Shown here piece after piece: positions 41,776-55,000 of a DNA stretch of 64,000 bases. A program made the position numbers and the translations under genes. Below the pieces are notes generated by a model that worked only from the letters and a program-made list of their open reading frames with translations, was not told the origin of the DNA and made no database searches. Origin of the DNA: Rachycentron canadum. Taxonomy: Eukaryota > Chordata > Actinopteri > Carangiformes > Rachycentridae. Positions within the stretch are counted from its first letter, which is position 1; each line of letters begins with the position of its first letter. Location: the NCBI GenBank assembly GCA_038496675.1, contig CM076659.1, positions 16,562,219-16,626,218 on the forward strand. The letters run 5' to 3'.

Positions 41776-44700
41776 TGTGGTTCGGTTCAAAAAGTGAGCC
41801 AAAAGCCACAGAAACCTTTAATGCCAGAGGAGGAAACAGGTGAAGGAAAGACTAGTTAACCCTATGATGAATTAAAATCTGTTTCTAATTCTGCTTTTGA
41901 TTGTCACCAAATTAAACAGATCAGACATAACTTATGAGCTGGTAGAACATTTGAACAAGACTGTATTCTAATTTCCATCACAGATCCATTTTGACAAACT
42001 TGATAGATTTATGCATTTATAGCAAAAGAAATCCACTGTAAAAGCGGCAGAGAGGCCACAGTGGTGATGCAATGCATCAAGAAGACATACTTTGATCTCG
42101 TAATCACACAGACAGACTAAAACATGCAGGCAAGTTGCCATTCACTTGCAAATGACACATCCCAATAATGTCCTGGCATTGCCCAAGTTACTCAAGACTC
42201 AAACGCTGGGCAGCAGTGAGACCAGGGGAAGGTAATACTGGAGGCAACCCGTCACACACGTTGTGCTTCCCCCAGATATGGAAGCGTAGTTCATTTAACA
42301 TCCCTATTGGACAACATGAAGCACTTCCTGCAAAATGAAAGACAAGCTGACTCATGTATTTTCCCTATATCACTCATAAGCATATTTTTTAACCATGCTA
42401 GTCTTCAGTTTCCTAATTATGTATACACTTATAACTGCCAATCTGCATGTTAGCATGTCATTGTGAGCATGTTAGCATGCTGACATTTGAGCATTTGATT
42501 AAAAAATCTTTACATTTATGCACAGTGTCACAGTGTTGCTAGCATGGCTGGTCTGCCTAATTTTTATGTTAAAAAAAAATTATTTTACCAGATTTTCCCC
42601 CAAGCAATCATCATCTTAGGAACCTTTTAACTTTAACTGAAAGAGCAGCAGAGAGCTAAAACTGAGCCTTGATTTCCCTGAATGTCATGACAGGATTGTT
42701 GTGTTTGGCAGTGAAGTGAAGAGTAAACTCTCCAAACACTGATTTTTGGGGATTTGGCTACATCTCCACAACCTGAACTCCTGCCATTATCGTAAATCAA
42801 GCTTTGTGTGGGTGTAGAAGAGGTGAACACCCATTAATTCAGTCTCCCCTTTCATTTGGCAACTCACAAGCTCCAGGGTTTGATGTTTGACATTGCAGAT
42901 TTAAGCGTCACCTTTGTTTTGAGTAGAAGGTTGCAGTGGATTTTTAACAGATGATGATTTATTTTCTCAGATTACACTGTTTCTGGCCTAGATATATAAT
43001 TATGTTTTCTTGTTGTGGAAACACTGGCATGATTCTTATTAATGTTATTTTGCTTACAACCGTGTTTATAATTTTTGCACATTAGGCACTTGTCTCTACA
43101 TAAAGCAGTTTTAAAAGACAGACACACAAAGTTTGTGGTTTTGAAGGTGGCACAGTTCCTGTGTTATATTTCTTCACCTTGAGAAGCACTGTAATGATCT
43201 CAGTGTCAAGATGGTCTGAAGATTGAAAAGTGAGTGAAGGCACAAAGCAAATTTACCGAAAGCTTGTTTCACTAATGCATGTTTGATTTCCAGGTATTTT
43301 GACATCTAGATACCCAACTATACAATTTCAATTTAGGAAGAGCATTATACACACCAGATTAGACCATAGACCAAATTAATCAGATGTTCTTACCCAAAAT
43401 GCCACATGTTAATGTCTTTCAACATTATGGTCTGCTCTGTAATAATGGTTGCCACTTGCTATATTTACATCTAACGCTAATGCAAGTGCAGGTGAAATTG
43501 TCAATGACAGCATAAAAGGAGGAAGTGGTGTACCTGGGAGGAGCTGAGACTTGATGTATGTGGTTTATCACAGCTAACACATTTACTTCTGACCATTGTC
43601 TGTGCGTGTTATATCAAAGCAGCCCTGGATCAGATCATGAGCAATCAGATTATTGTCCTTCATTTACACCTTTTTGATGGACACTTTAACAGTGTCAGAT
43701 GAAACTGATATCATGTCAATATCATGTCTACACTAAGTATGAAGCTTAGCCTAGCTTGAGATAAAGACAGGATGCAGAAAAAAACAAAATTAACAAACAC
43801 AGCTTAAACAAAAACTCATAAATTAACATGCTGTACCTTGTTTGTTTCATCCAAATACAAACAGAAGTGTCACAAAGGTTAGTGTTCTGGGAATACAAAT
43901 AACGGCCAATGTTGAAAAACACTATGCAGACAACAGGGCTGGTCTGGTTGTATTTCACAGTGAGGCTGAGAGGTATGATTTTCTCTGCAATCAGAAGCAG
44001 ATGTACTCCTCAGCTGACAAACTGCAGGCTGGGAGTCTGACATGAAGCCAAAACCAGTTTCACCAAACACTCTTGATTTTCAACCTTATACCTAAGGATT
44101 ACAGAAAAGGAAATACACACATGTGCACACACAGACTCACACTGGTGGATCCTCTAATAGTTTCCTCATTTGAACTCTTACCTCAAATAACCCCCCCAAT
44201 CATCTGAGAATAGAAAACCTGCTACCACAAATAACCTTCCAACTGTCACTGCAACTCTGCAGGCTTCTAACAAGCAGTTCATCTTCTGCGCTCACGCACA
44301 CACACACACACACACACGTGCACACACAAACAGCATCATGTACAGCACATGCACGCATACACGCACAACAGGGATGCAGTGAGAGAAGAGGTTGATAAAC
44401 AGACAAAAAAAAAAAAATCACTTGAGACACAGCAAGTGTATAAATCCATCCTAATGAAAATCATGTTACATGTATTTTAATGCAACTCCAAGTTTGATTT
44501 TACAAGCCTTCTAGCGCGATGAGTCAATGCGAAGTTCCAACATCTAAGTTTTGCATTCATGCACGACAGCAGTAAATCATGTTGTAAATCAAAGCCAGTG
44601 GACAAATGATAAACAAACATGGATGAGTGAATTTAAGCTTCAAAGTCAAGGGCGTCAAAATAACCCACCAGCTCTTGAATGGACCATCATCGAGACTTTT

Positions 44701-45849
44701 CAGATGAATCTGTGATTTAAGAAGCAACAATGATGACAAAAAAACTTCAGCAGACCGAATGTCTATGAAACTGAAGAGTTTTTTCATCTGTGTGTTATTA
44801 CCTCTGCCAGGAGTTCATGTTTTGACTGTGTATGTTTATTTGTCAGCATGTTTACACAAAAAGCTCACTAAACTCATTTGCACCAAACTGGAGCCTATTA
44901 AATTAGGTAGATATGAAGTTAATCTTTTTTTCCTGAAGTCTGGTGTATGTCTTCCTGAAGGGCTACATCCTTCAATACCTTCAGTATTGAATTGGGGCAT
45001 TCAGGAGAAGCTGGAAAATAAATCCACTAAAATCAGACAAGATAAGATAAAAAGGTGATGTTCACTTGTCCTTCACCTCCTGCATTTGTCATATTTTTCT
45101 ACTCTGGCTTGGAGACTGCTACTGATTCTGCAGAAAGACTCTGGGAAAACACATCTCTGATGCAGAGGATTCAAATTTCTCATCTTGGTTTCTTTCTCTT
45201 CTTCTTGTCTCTTTTCACAGTGGAAACATTGAGTCAGTCTGTTCCAAAAAGCTCATGTGATTTTGTTTGGTCACCACAACTTACTATGCTGCCTCTCAAA
45301 AATAGCTCTCTAAACAAGGCTACACTTACAAGCACCAAGCTAGTACATACATACAGACACACAAACAGGAAACTGATTATTTTTCTATCCTTCTCCCATT
45401 TACAACTTCTCTGCTTCTTTGTTCCACCATGCAAACCCCTCTAAACAGTAACTTTAAACACAAAAATAAGCTGCCTCACATCTGTCCGCACAATTGAATC
45501 TGAGTGATGACCCCCATCACATCTGGCCTCTGTTGTTATTTATCACTTTCTCTCCTTTTCTACAAACATCAGAGGCAAGATTGTGACTGCAAAACAGCAA
45601 CCTGGGTGTTGTGTTTTCAAATGCAAACAAGGTGCTTTTTGCATGGAAAGTGAAGTTGTTCTCCTGCGCTTTGTCTGTGACGCACAAACAGCCAGTCAAC
45701 AAGCCAGTGACACTGGACTGGTCCACAATGTTCCTCAGGGTTATTTTTGTCTTCAGGACAAAGGGTTTTACCTCCTACTGAAAGATGACAGAGTGTGTGT
45801 TGGAGTTTGTTTGAGTGTGTTTAAGTGTGTGTGTGTGTGTGCACGCGTA

Positions 45850-45886
<37 letters not shown>

Positions 45887-46033
45887 GTGTGTGTTTTGGC
45901 AGGATAATTAGACATTGTGCTTTGCTCTCTGAGAGTTCTTTAACCACAGGGCTGAGCCATAATGGATCTACACTGTCACGGACACTAGACTGTCACACCA
46001 CAGACACACACAGACACACATGCACGCACGCAC

Positions 46034-46076
<43 letters not shown>

Positions 46077-49000
46077 CACACACACACACACATGCACACA
46101 CACACGCGCACATGCACACACACACACATAGAGCAACAGATATTTGAATACAAACACGCACACATAATCACACACATATTGTGTAAATGTTTAACTGAGA
46201 GAGAGCAGGACACAGAGAGGGAGAGAGTCAGTGTGAGGGAGGAAGACAAACAAATAATAACTTATTGTATTGGCGATTAAACAGCACAGTGTATTTTACT
46301 TACAATTAAATCTTACTTCAATACTGTTTCTGTGTGAAAGTATTTTTAGAAAGTGCTTCTTAAGCAATAAAATGAAGTGAACTGAGACGAAACACCTGTG
46401 TGTGAATGCATCTCAGATAATGCGAGTCATTTCACAGCCTGAAGTGATTCAGCTCTGCCTCTTGGTCGACACCTTCAGGCAATGACACTGAATAAAGCTC
46501 TTTTGTCAGTGATGGCAACAGCTCAGTAAATAACAGTGATGTTATGATCAGTTGGTGAGAACATGTGATAATATTAAACAATCCTTATATCATAATATCA
46601 TCAAGTTCATCTTGTGCCAAAACCTTCACCTCTAAAATGTGATTAAAATGAAGCACGAGAAAGAAAAATAAGAAAGTCCCACAGCTGGTGTGACACATGC
46701 AAGCTGTGAAAGGAGCTTCAAGCAGGCATTTCCTCGTTTTGAGGTTAAAAAGGGTGGGATCACTGCTCCAGGATCCAGACAGATGTGTTCAGCAGCAACC
46801 ACACTAGTTGCTGACTCACCCAAGAGCCAGATATGATTCATGATGATTAACCTATCCTGCTGAGCCTGTTTGATGACAGAGTGAAGGTCACAGTATTGTT
46901 GGGAACTTCTTGAAATTCTCTTTCTCAAGTTCCTTTTAGATCCAAGTCAAGTTGGGAGATACTACGTAATCCCTCCACTGAGTCTGGGTTTGATCAAGGC
47001 TTTTGGTATTGTCACTTGTTCAAGGAAAACTGGCCTCAGGTAAGTCAAGGAGTTGGCCAAATGCCTGCTATGCAAGAGATCATATTTAAGAGTTTGGGTT
47101 CTTTAGGATGTAAGAGATCTGAGTATTAAATATTATTGGTCCTTGTTACATCTATATGAAATCTTGTCTTTCTTAATTTTCTTGTCCTGTATTCATACCA
47201 GTCTGATTCCCACTCTCCTGTATTGCAGTTGTTGTCCACTATTAGTGACAGGAGAAAAACAGACAACCCCAGTTAAGCCACATGCTTCTTTTTACTTGTG
47301 TGTGAGGGAGTGAAATCCCACGAAATGATCCCACACTGGCTTCCCACCCATTAACACAGCTGTGTTCAACCAGTGCTGTGAAATGAACACAGATCTCTGA
47401 GGTGGTGTCCAAATGTTTTGCCTGTTTCTATACTTGTATGTTTATTTTGTGCAGTCATGGTTCGAAAGGGATTAATGATAATTGTTCAATCTTAGCACAA
47501 CAAACTTCAGTGAACTGTTCTTGCTTTGCCTGTGACAATCTCCTGCCTCTTATACTGATGACTAAATATGTGATAAAAATCTGAAAAACCTGAAAAACGC
47601 CTCATGATGAAGTTATGAAATCGGATGTGACCCTGCCACCACCAACACCAACACCTGGCTAGAGAACAGGGAACAAGGCTCGATGTTCCTCTTTTCTCTG
47701 CCTCCTCATTGTTCTACAGCATGAACGAGGACACGTGCAGACACTTTCTGGATTTTTCTGTGCTAGAGAGTTTCACAGAGAGCTTGCAACTAAGACACAC
47801 ACTTTTCTTTCTCTTTCTGTCTTCAGTAACTGTGACGACGTGTTGAGTCATAGCCTCGACGCATCACGTATTCACATATTTCTGCTGCCTCCCTCTGTTC
47901 TCCTCTGCAGCTTGGGGGACAAATCATGACTCTTGGCAGGTTTTGTAACCCAAGTCATGAGATTTTCCAAATATATGGAATGAATTCAGTTCTTTTTGAT
48001 GTGATTCTGCTGTGAGCCAATTACCTCCTAATTTATCTGACTTTTGCGCCCAGTGGTGTAGTGCAGGGAGTACAGGGCTGTACACCCACTCATTTTTCAT
48101 TGAACATTGCATATACCCACTTCTAAATACTGATGTCAATGGTATAAGTAATAGTAGTTCACTCAAAATGCATAATTGTGTCTCTGGGTCAATATTGATC
48201 ACAAAATCTGCATCTCGTAATATCATAACAATCCTATCTCCCTGAAGTCAAACACATGTCAAGTGACAACTTGAATATGTATTTATAACACAGGGCATTT
48301 CCTGGATGGGCTACTTTTAAAAAATTGGGGTAAATAAATTAAGATTATATCTTCTACTCCAGGCAGTTAGGGTGTTGAGAGTACATTTTATCATGCATAG
48401 AGCAGATAAATGCAGTCAGTGATTTATCTGATTGAACGGTACAAACGCAAAAGGGTAGAAAGGGTTAACTGTCTTCCTGTTTCATGCTCATTTATAACTA
48501 GAGGGTTAAACACGATCAGAGAAGTATGTTTCAGACTTATTACCCTGCTTAGCTGTAGAGTTGTAGCTCTATAATCATTAAGCTTTTGACACTGAGCAAG
48601 ATCTTTAAGCTCTTCTCCAGGACACAGCAGCCTCCGCAGACCTTTTCTTGACTTTGTATTTTTTAATCAATTTCTCTGATGAAATTTAAGTAAATTGAAG
48701 TGATTTTATTTCCTCCCCCTCTCAGACTTCCCAAAGCTCCAGTCAGCTCTTTGATCGAGGACTAAATAAGACTGATGATGATGATGATGCAACATGCAGA
48801 AATGTTGCCAAGGAAACAGAAGCCAAGAGGAAATTAACTCTTAGTGCAGCTACACAACTTTTCAACACACCCAGACTCTGTCTGATTAGTAAACTGCTCC
48901 TTGGAAAATGGGATTATCATTTCAGTAGGGCTCAGTCAGTCTAATGTAGCTGTCATTTCATGTCATAATCAGAGTTGGATAATTCATCTCTATTTTAAAA

Positions 49001-52000
49001 CACTCATGTCACATATTCTCTTTTGGTTTAAGCACATGCAAACTCAACAAAATTCAAATCATTGACGCAGAGCTGCGTGGATAGTAAAACAAAGTAGACT
49101 ATTAGTTGGAAAGTGAAATACCTTTAAGTTATGTTACATTCACACAAAACACATGCTGTTTAATAAATGTGTTGACTTCCCCAAAATATTTGCAAAATCG
49201 ATTTGCTCGCTAAGTTTTCTTTCTTGAAGCTGCTGGTGAATTACAAAGCTTCTTCACCAACAGTCGATAAGCAGAATGAAGTGAAACTAGCACAGGGAAT
49301 ATGTATCATATCATACAAAAAAAAGGGGAACCTGCTTGTAAAAACGTTGCTCCATTGCATGACTAGGGGACAAAAACTCCACCTTAAAGGAAAAACTGTC
49401 TTTCCTCTCTTCATACTTGCAGCAATTAAAAATCGGTAATGATATACGCTTCCTGTCTAATTAATTCAACACAATAACTCTATATAACTCTCATCTGCCA
49501 ATGACTAGCCGTCATTCTCAAATACCTCCATGGATTAACATCAGTACCTCAGTCAGCTAACCAGGAAGTAATAAGCTAAAAACTGCTGCTACTGAGACCG
49601 AGAAAATAAGCTCCATGTTTATAATGTGAGCAGTCAATGAGCTTCTCTGGGTCTCACCACATTTAAACACCCAATTTGTACCACTAAGTTTTGTTTTTGT
49701 TTCTATCCCACTGCTGGAAACTGGCTGAGGGCTTTTGTTGAGGAGCCACTTTTCCCTTCTCTGTGCTCAACAAATCCATCTTCTGCTCCTCTGCTGTTGA
49801 GGTTTTTTTTTTTGTATCATATGGCTGTTTTCTTGTTTTTTGTTTTAGGGTTTTTTTTTTTTAACTGCGGTGGTTACTGTGGCATCTTCATTTTCTGTAG
49901 CTCCAGGCTGTCTGCTTAGTTATTTTCTGATCAAAAGTTCTTTCGCTTTTCTCACCCCAAGCACAGTGGAAATAACCAGCTGGTCACAGGCTCCCTTGGA
50001 TAACCCTCGGCTATATCTAAGGGAGATTTTAGGTCTGCCCCCCCCCCTTTATGTCTTGCTGAGCATATTGTTCATTTTCAGCAGCACCCTGCTTTGCATT
50101 CACAGTTAAACAGCTGCTATCTTGCCTGATTTGTTTGTGGCTTAGTTTTTATTTCTCTACAGCAGTGGTTTGATAAACACTGACTAATCAATAAAAAGAT
50201 TGTACAAAATCTTACAGAAATCATAACAAAATGAGGTTGGATTTGCTGAAGGTGATTTACATCTATTAGCAAGTCACAGTCTCTCTCTGTCAGTTGCTTT
50301 ACTGTAGCTGTTTGGTACTTTGTTCAAGAGCTCTACAATTGTGGTTGCTGGTGGTTTCTCTCTACTTTACCCCACCCCCCCACCCCACCCCTACACCCAC
50401 CCCCNNNNNNNNNNNNNNNNNNNNNNNNNNNNNNNNNNNNNNNNNNNNNNNNNNNNNNNNNNNNNNNNNNNNNNNNNNNNNNNNNNNNNNNNNNNNNNNN
50501 NNNNNNNNNNNNNNNNNNNNNNNNNNNNNNNNNNNNNNNNNNNNNNNNNNNNNNNNNNNNNNNNNNNNNNNNNNNNNNNNNNNNNNNNNNNNNNNNNNNN
50601 NNNNNNNNNNNNNNNNNNNNNNNNNNNNNNNNNNNNNNNNNNNNNNNNNNNNNNNNNNNNNNNNNNNNNNNNNNNNNNNNNNNNNNNNNNNNNNNNNNNN
50701 NNNNNNNNNNNNNNNNNNNNNNNNNNNNNNNNNNNNNNNNNNNNNNNNNNNNNNNNNNNNNNNNNNNNNNNNNNNNNNNNNNNNNNNNNNNNNNNNCACC
50801 ACCACCACCACCACTGCCGCCTCACACACACACACACGTTGTCTGTGATGACTGACCCTTAAAAGGAAGAGTCTATTAAAGTCATCTCCAATGCGTTGGA
50901 GCTCTTGTCCAACTGCCACCGCCTGCATGTCCCCTGCTGCGTTTCGCTGCCGTCTGCTAGAGGAGCTGGGAAAGCTTCCTAAAACAGAAGAAAAAAAACA
51001 TGGAGTCATTACTAATATGACACAAGCATTTGTACGTTACATTATGTGCACTTACACTTGACTTTGTGTGCTGTAACTTTAGTCTGGTTATTCATTAAGT
51101 ACATTTCTACCATAACTGTATTTTGCTCATTTGGACTGGTAACAGGTATCTCCATTGTTCTTCTCACATTGGCCAATGCATTGCAGCATATCAGGACACA
51201 CACCTTTTGGGCCATACAGCATCATAACACCAGGAGTTTAGATTGTGGCCTCTACATCAGAATCACTGCACAGACTAACTGAGTTCAATACAAACATGTG
51301 AAAGAAAAGGAAACAACACCATTATAACATAAACCTTAACGAAAATGTACATGTGATGTGCATGCCCAGCTTTTCCTCCAAAACATGAATGCAGCATATA
51401 GATGAGTTTTTAAAAATGCATGCCTGGATCACCAGCAGTAACACTGAGGACACGGAGAAGTGTCATTCAGAAAATGGATGGTTCCCAATATCAGAGCAGA
51501 CTTTTTTAATTTTGTCCCAGTGGAGTTTATTTGATGTTATAAAAGATGCACAATCACAATGATGATAATAACCACAGTGGAGATGTCACAGTACTTAACA
51601 CAACAAGGTAACATGAAGAAACAACACAATAGTCACAAAGCCTTTATGTTCACCATGACAAACATCGTCTAGTCAATTCATTCAGTTCAATAATTCAAAG
51701 ACTAGAGCAGCAAGAGTCTTAGTATTCAATGTGCACATTGATTGGCATCATCATGAAGATAGATAAGATAGAGAAAGACCACTCTACCAACTGACCGGGT
51801 GAGCAAACGTGTGTGTGCGTACGCACACATGTGTGTTTTTGTGGTTATTCTCTTATATTTTTAGTCTGAACGACAGTATGACTATGAAAGGTTCCAACCT
51901 CTTACCAATCTCCGTGTATGACTCACGCACACTGTTATGAAACCCAGAGTTAATACATCTCACATCCTCCAATATTGAAGATGCCGACTCAACAAAGAGG

Positions 52001-55000
52001 CTGTGTTCCAACTAATCCGTCATAAAGCTGAGTAGACCGCGGACATCCACGAGGGTGTTAATGATGGGAGACAGGGGCATGGCAGCAGTGTAAACTCAGG
52101 ACTCCAGAAAGCACTGTAGCCCTGTGCTTTAGTGTTATTCCATCAATCACTGTATAACTAAATTGCCCAGTCTATCTAATGTCAGAAGTTAGTTGGTAAA
52201 AGCAGGTTGGGGCAGATTATTATTTGAAGACAGAACAAGGAAAGTAAGATGACTGGAAATGTCTCGTCTGTGTGGTTTACAAACAAGAACACAAACCAAC
52301 ATACTGCAGGACACAAACATGCGCAGGTAGAAAGAAAAGGATGCTGTTGAAAATAATGTAATAATGACAATAACCTATGCTCATAATCAGGTATTATTGA
52401 TATGGACACAGAAGATGTGCTCATACGAATCAGTTACTTGTTAGCTGCTTACATCCATTTGCTTCACTGCCAGGCTGACAGAATAGTTTAATGGAAAAGA
52501 GCCCTTTTAGCACACTTCCACTTTTGGGAGTTGTCTGCTGAATTTAAACTGAATGTTTAGTTTTGATTATTGGACCATTGTACTGACTTTGGATACAAAG
52601 ATTTCAATGACTTCTAGCATTGTTGGACAGCGTGGCTGCTTTCAAGAGACGGCAAAGTCTTTTGAATTGTGCTATGTCGTGGACTGCACATAGTTTCTTT
52701 TTAAAATGACCACAGCAAGAGGATGAGAGAATAATTTAGTTCAACAGATATTGCTTGTTCATATTCATGCAGCATTTTTCTAGCAGTTTCTGAAAGATCT
52801 ATCTATCTTTCCTACCATGAATCACATCCTGCTGACAACTGACAAGACTCAATTTGTGGTTTGCCAATACTGAAGGGCAGGCAGCTGAAAGAACTTAGAG
52901 ACCACACTTTGACTGAATTTTCTCCTTCTAAGTTGTTTGTGCAGTGTCTTATCTCAGAACTGTCTAAAGTTTAGTTGTTAGATCAAAGCCACAGGCAAAC
53001 TATGACTCTGTGCAACCAGCACCCGAGGTTGTGTGATATCAAACCATGTGACTATAAATCAAGTAAAGACAAAATGTACCCTGGCTGAAATTGTAGAAAC
53101 CTGACTGTACAATAGGTGTGCTCTTCCTGCTGCAGGAGAAGGAAGTGTTAAGATAGGACCTGTAATCACGATCCTATAAATAAACTGATGCTCCATAAGC
53201 TCCAGTGCTGTCTCGCTGACTAAAGCACACAGACTAGCATTCTTGATAACTGAAACCTTTTTTGTGTTTAGGATAATGTGAGATATTTTCTGCAAGTGTG
53301 TGTGTGTGTGTGCATGTATTTATCTCCTATCTGTCCTATCTGATGGACATAGTGGATTGAATGAGAGGCGAAGCGTTTCTGTCTGCATCTTACAAAAGAC
53401 CTGCAGGCCTATTTTGACTGGTGCACACACACACAGACGCCTATTTTGATTGGCACACTTAATGAATGACACGTACACACACATACTGGGCTGTTTGACC
53501 GCCATCTTGTCTGTCTATCGGCAGTGAAAAAGAATAAAAGACACGAGACAATCAGTGAAGCTAATCACTGCTATTATAAAAAGCAGGTACAGCAGTTACA
53601 ATACACTGAGGGTTCATGGCATGGACATGACTTTACTTACAATCCGTCACTATCCTTGTTATAAAATATATATATTTTAAGCACACCTTCCTATAAAGGT
53701 GATTAAAGCTGAGTTCTATGTAATACTGTGTGTTTGTGGAAACAACTACTCAATTTGGAGAGTCTGAGGTAAAGGATGAGTGATCAGTGTTACATAGTGG
53801 ATATATTTGTTATCTATTGCACCAACACTGTGAGGGGATTCACACTGTTAGTTGTTTGTGTTTTTGATTTTGATTTTTTGGGTCAAAACTGTGCCTCACA
53901 GTGCATTTTTGTTTTTTATTGCGCAACAGGATAGGCAACTTTAGCCGAAAGCGTTATAGCTAAAAGCAGGAGTTTTTTTTTTTTTTTTAAAGTTGTGCTG
54001 ACACAAACAAGTCCAGTGGAGCACCATTTTCCTGTCGCTGGAGGTGACAGACATTTGAATCTAAATAAAAAACAGAGATAAAAACAGGATCAAGGGTATG
54101 AGAAATGATGAATGTCCAACAGTTTTGTGGCTTCATCGGCACAAGCTAAAACCTACAGGACTTCATTTTCAATTTTAATTTAGACATGAAAATGGCAAAT
54201 AAACTGAATGCGAATGGCTCGATTATGGGGAACGTATTTTTCACATTCAAGGATAATGATCTAGTCATAAAACAATCATGGATCTGCACTGATTTTACAC
54301 ATCAAAGTTCTGACTGATTTTACAGATCAGCCAGAATACACTACATGTTGAAAGAAAATGTACAAAGTCTATTGTGGTGGAAAATCTGATGAGGTGCTTC
54401 ATATTTGTCACTGAAAAAAGTCTGAGGAGTTAAGAGGTGACCTTATCAGACCCCTGTAGCCCACTAATCTTGTTTTTTTAATCCAGAAAAATTGGATTTA
54501 TTACACATAATAATGCTTAGTATGATTCATTGGTGACTGACAGCATTTTATGTCAGCTTTTTTTTCATCCGTTGCACTGAAAGGTTTCTGCATTATCAAG
54601 CTTATTGTGATGGTACACACGTTCACGCACAGACACACACACACACACACACACTTGGGTGTGGCCCTTTTACTTTAACCAGAAGAGAATCAAGACCCTG
54701 TTTCATCCCTGTAAACCTGACTCAGCAGGATCCAATGAAAACTGTGAATCCAGCATCAGTACGTCTAACAAAGCCTCCACAGATGCCTCAATAACAGTTG
54801 CATCATAAAGTGTCCTTTGACTCAAAGAGAGAAACTTTTTTGTGTGCACACTAAAAAATAAAGAAGATGATGATCATCACTTGCCCTGCAGACGCATTGT
54901 AAAGGATGCAGAAAGGTCTGCCATCTGAAAAGGGCTGGACGCAGATTTAAGAAATCCTGGATCAGGTTTTGCACCCTGCCCACCAAAGCTGTTTCAGGTG

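Larger units (their letters stand above)
39346..50856 (-). other. bcl2l11: bcl2l11 intron 3 (about 11.5 kb)
   Basis: Intron between the BH3 and anchor exons. It holds a Tc1/mariner relic (about 40.09-40.62 kb), a 'TTAGCATGC' dispersed repeat fragment (about 42.44 kb), a possible repeat at 44.79 kb, GA/GACA, CA and TGTATG microsatellites, and the 50405-50796 assembly gap at its 5' end. I see no further convincing exon. Confidence 0.85.

Noticed and set aside
45583..46131. 182-codon plus-strand open frame
   Set aside because: Over half is translated GT/CA microsatellite (Cys-Val and Thr-His runs); the rest shows no recognisable domain.
50294..51009. Open frames of 148-215 codons crossing the second gap
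   Set aside because: Same N artefact. Only the BH3 exon portion (50857-50978, minus) of the minus-strand frame is real.
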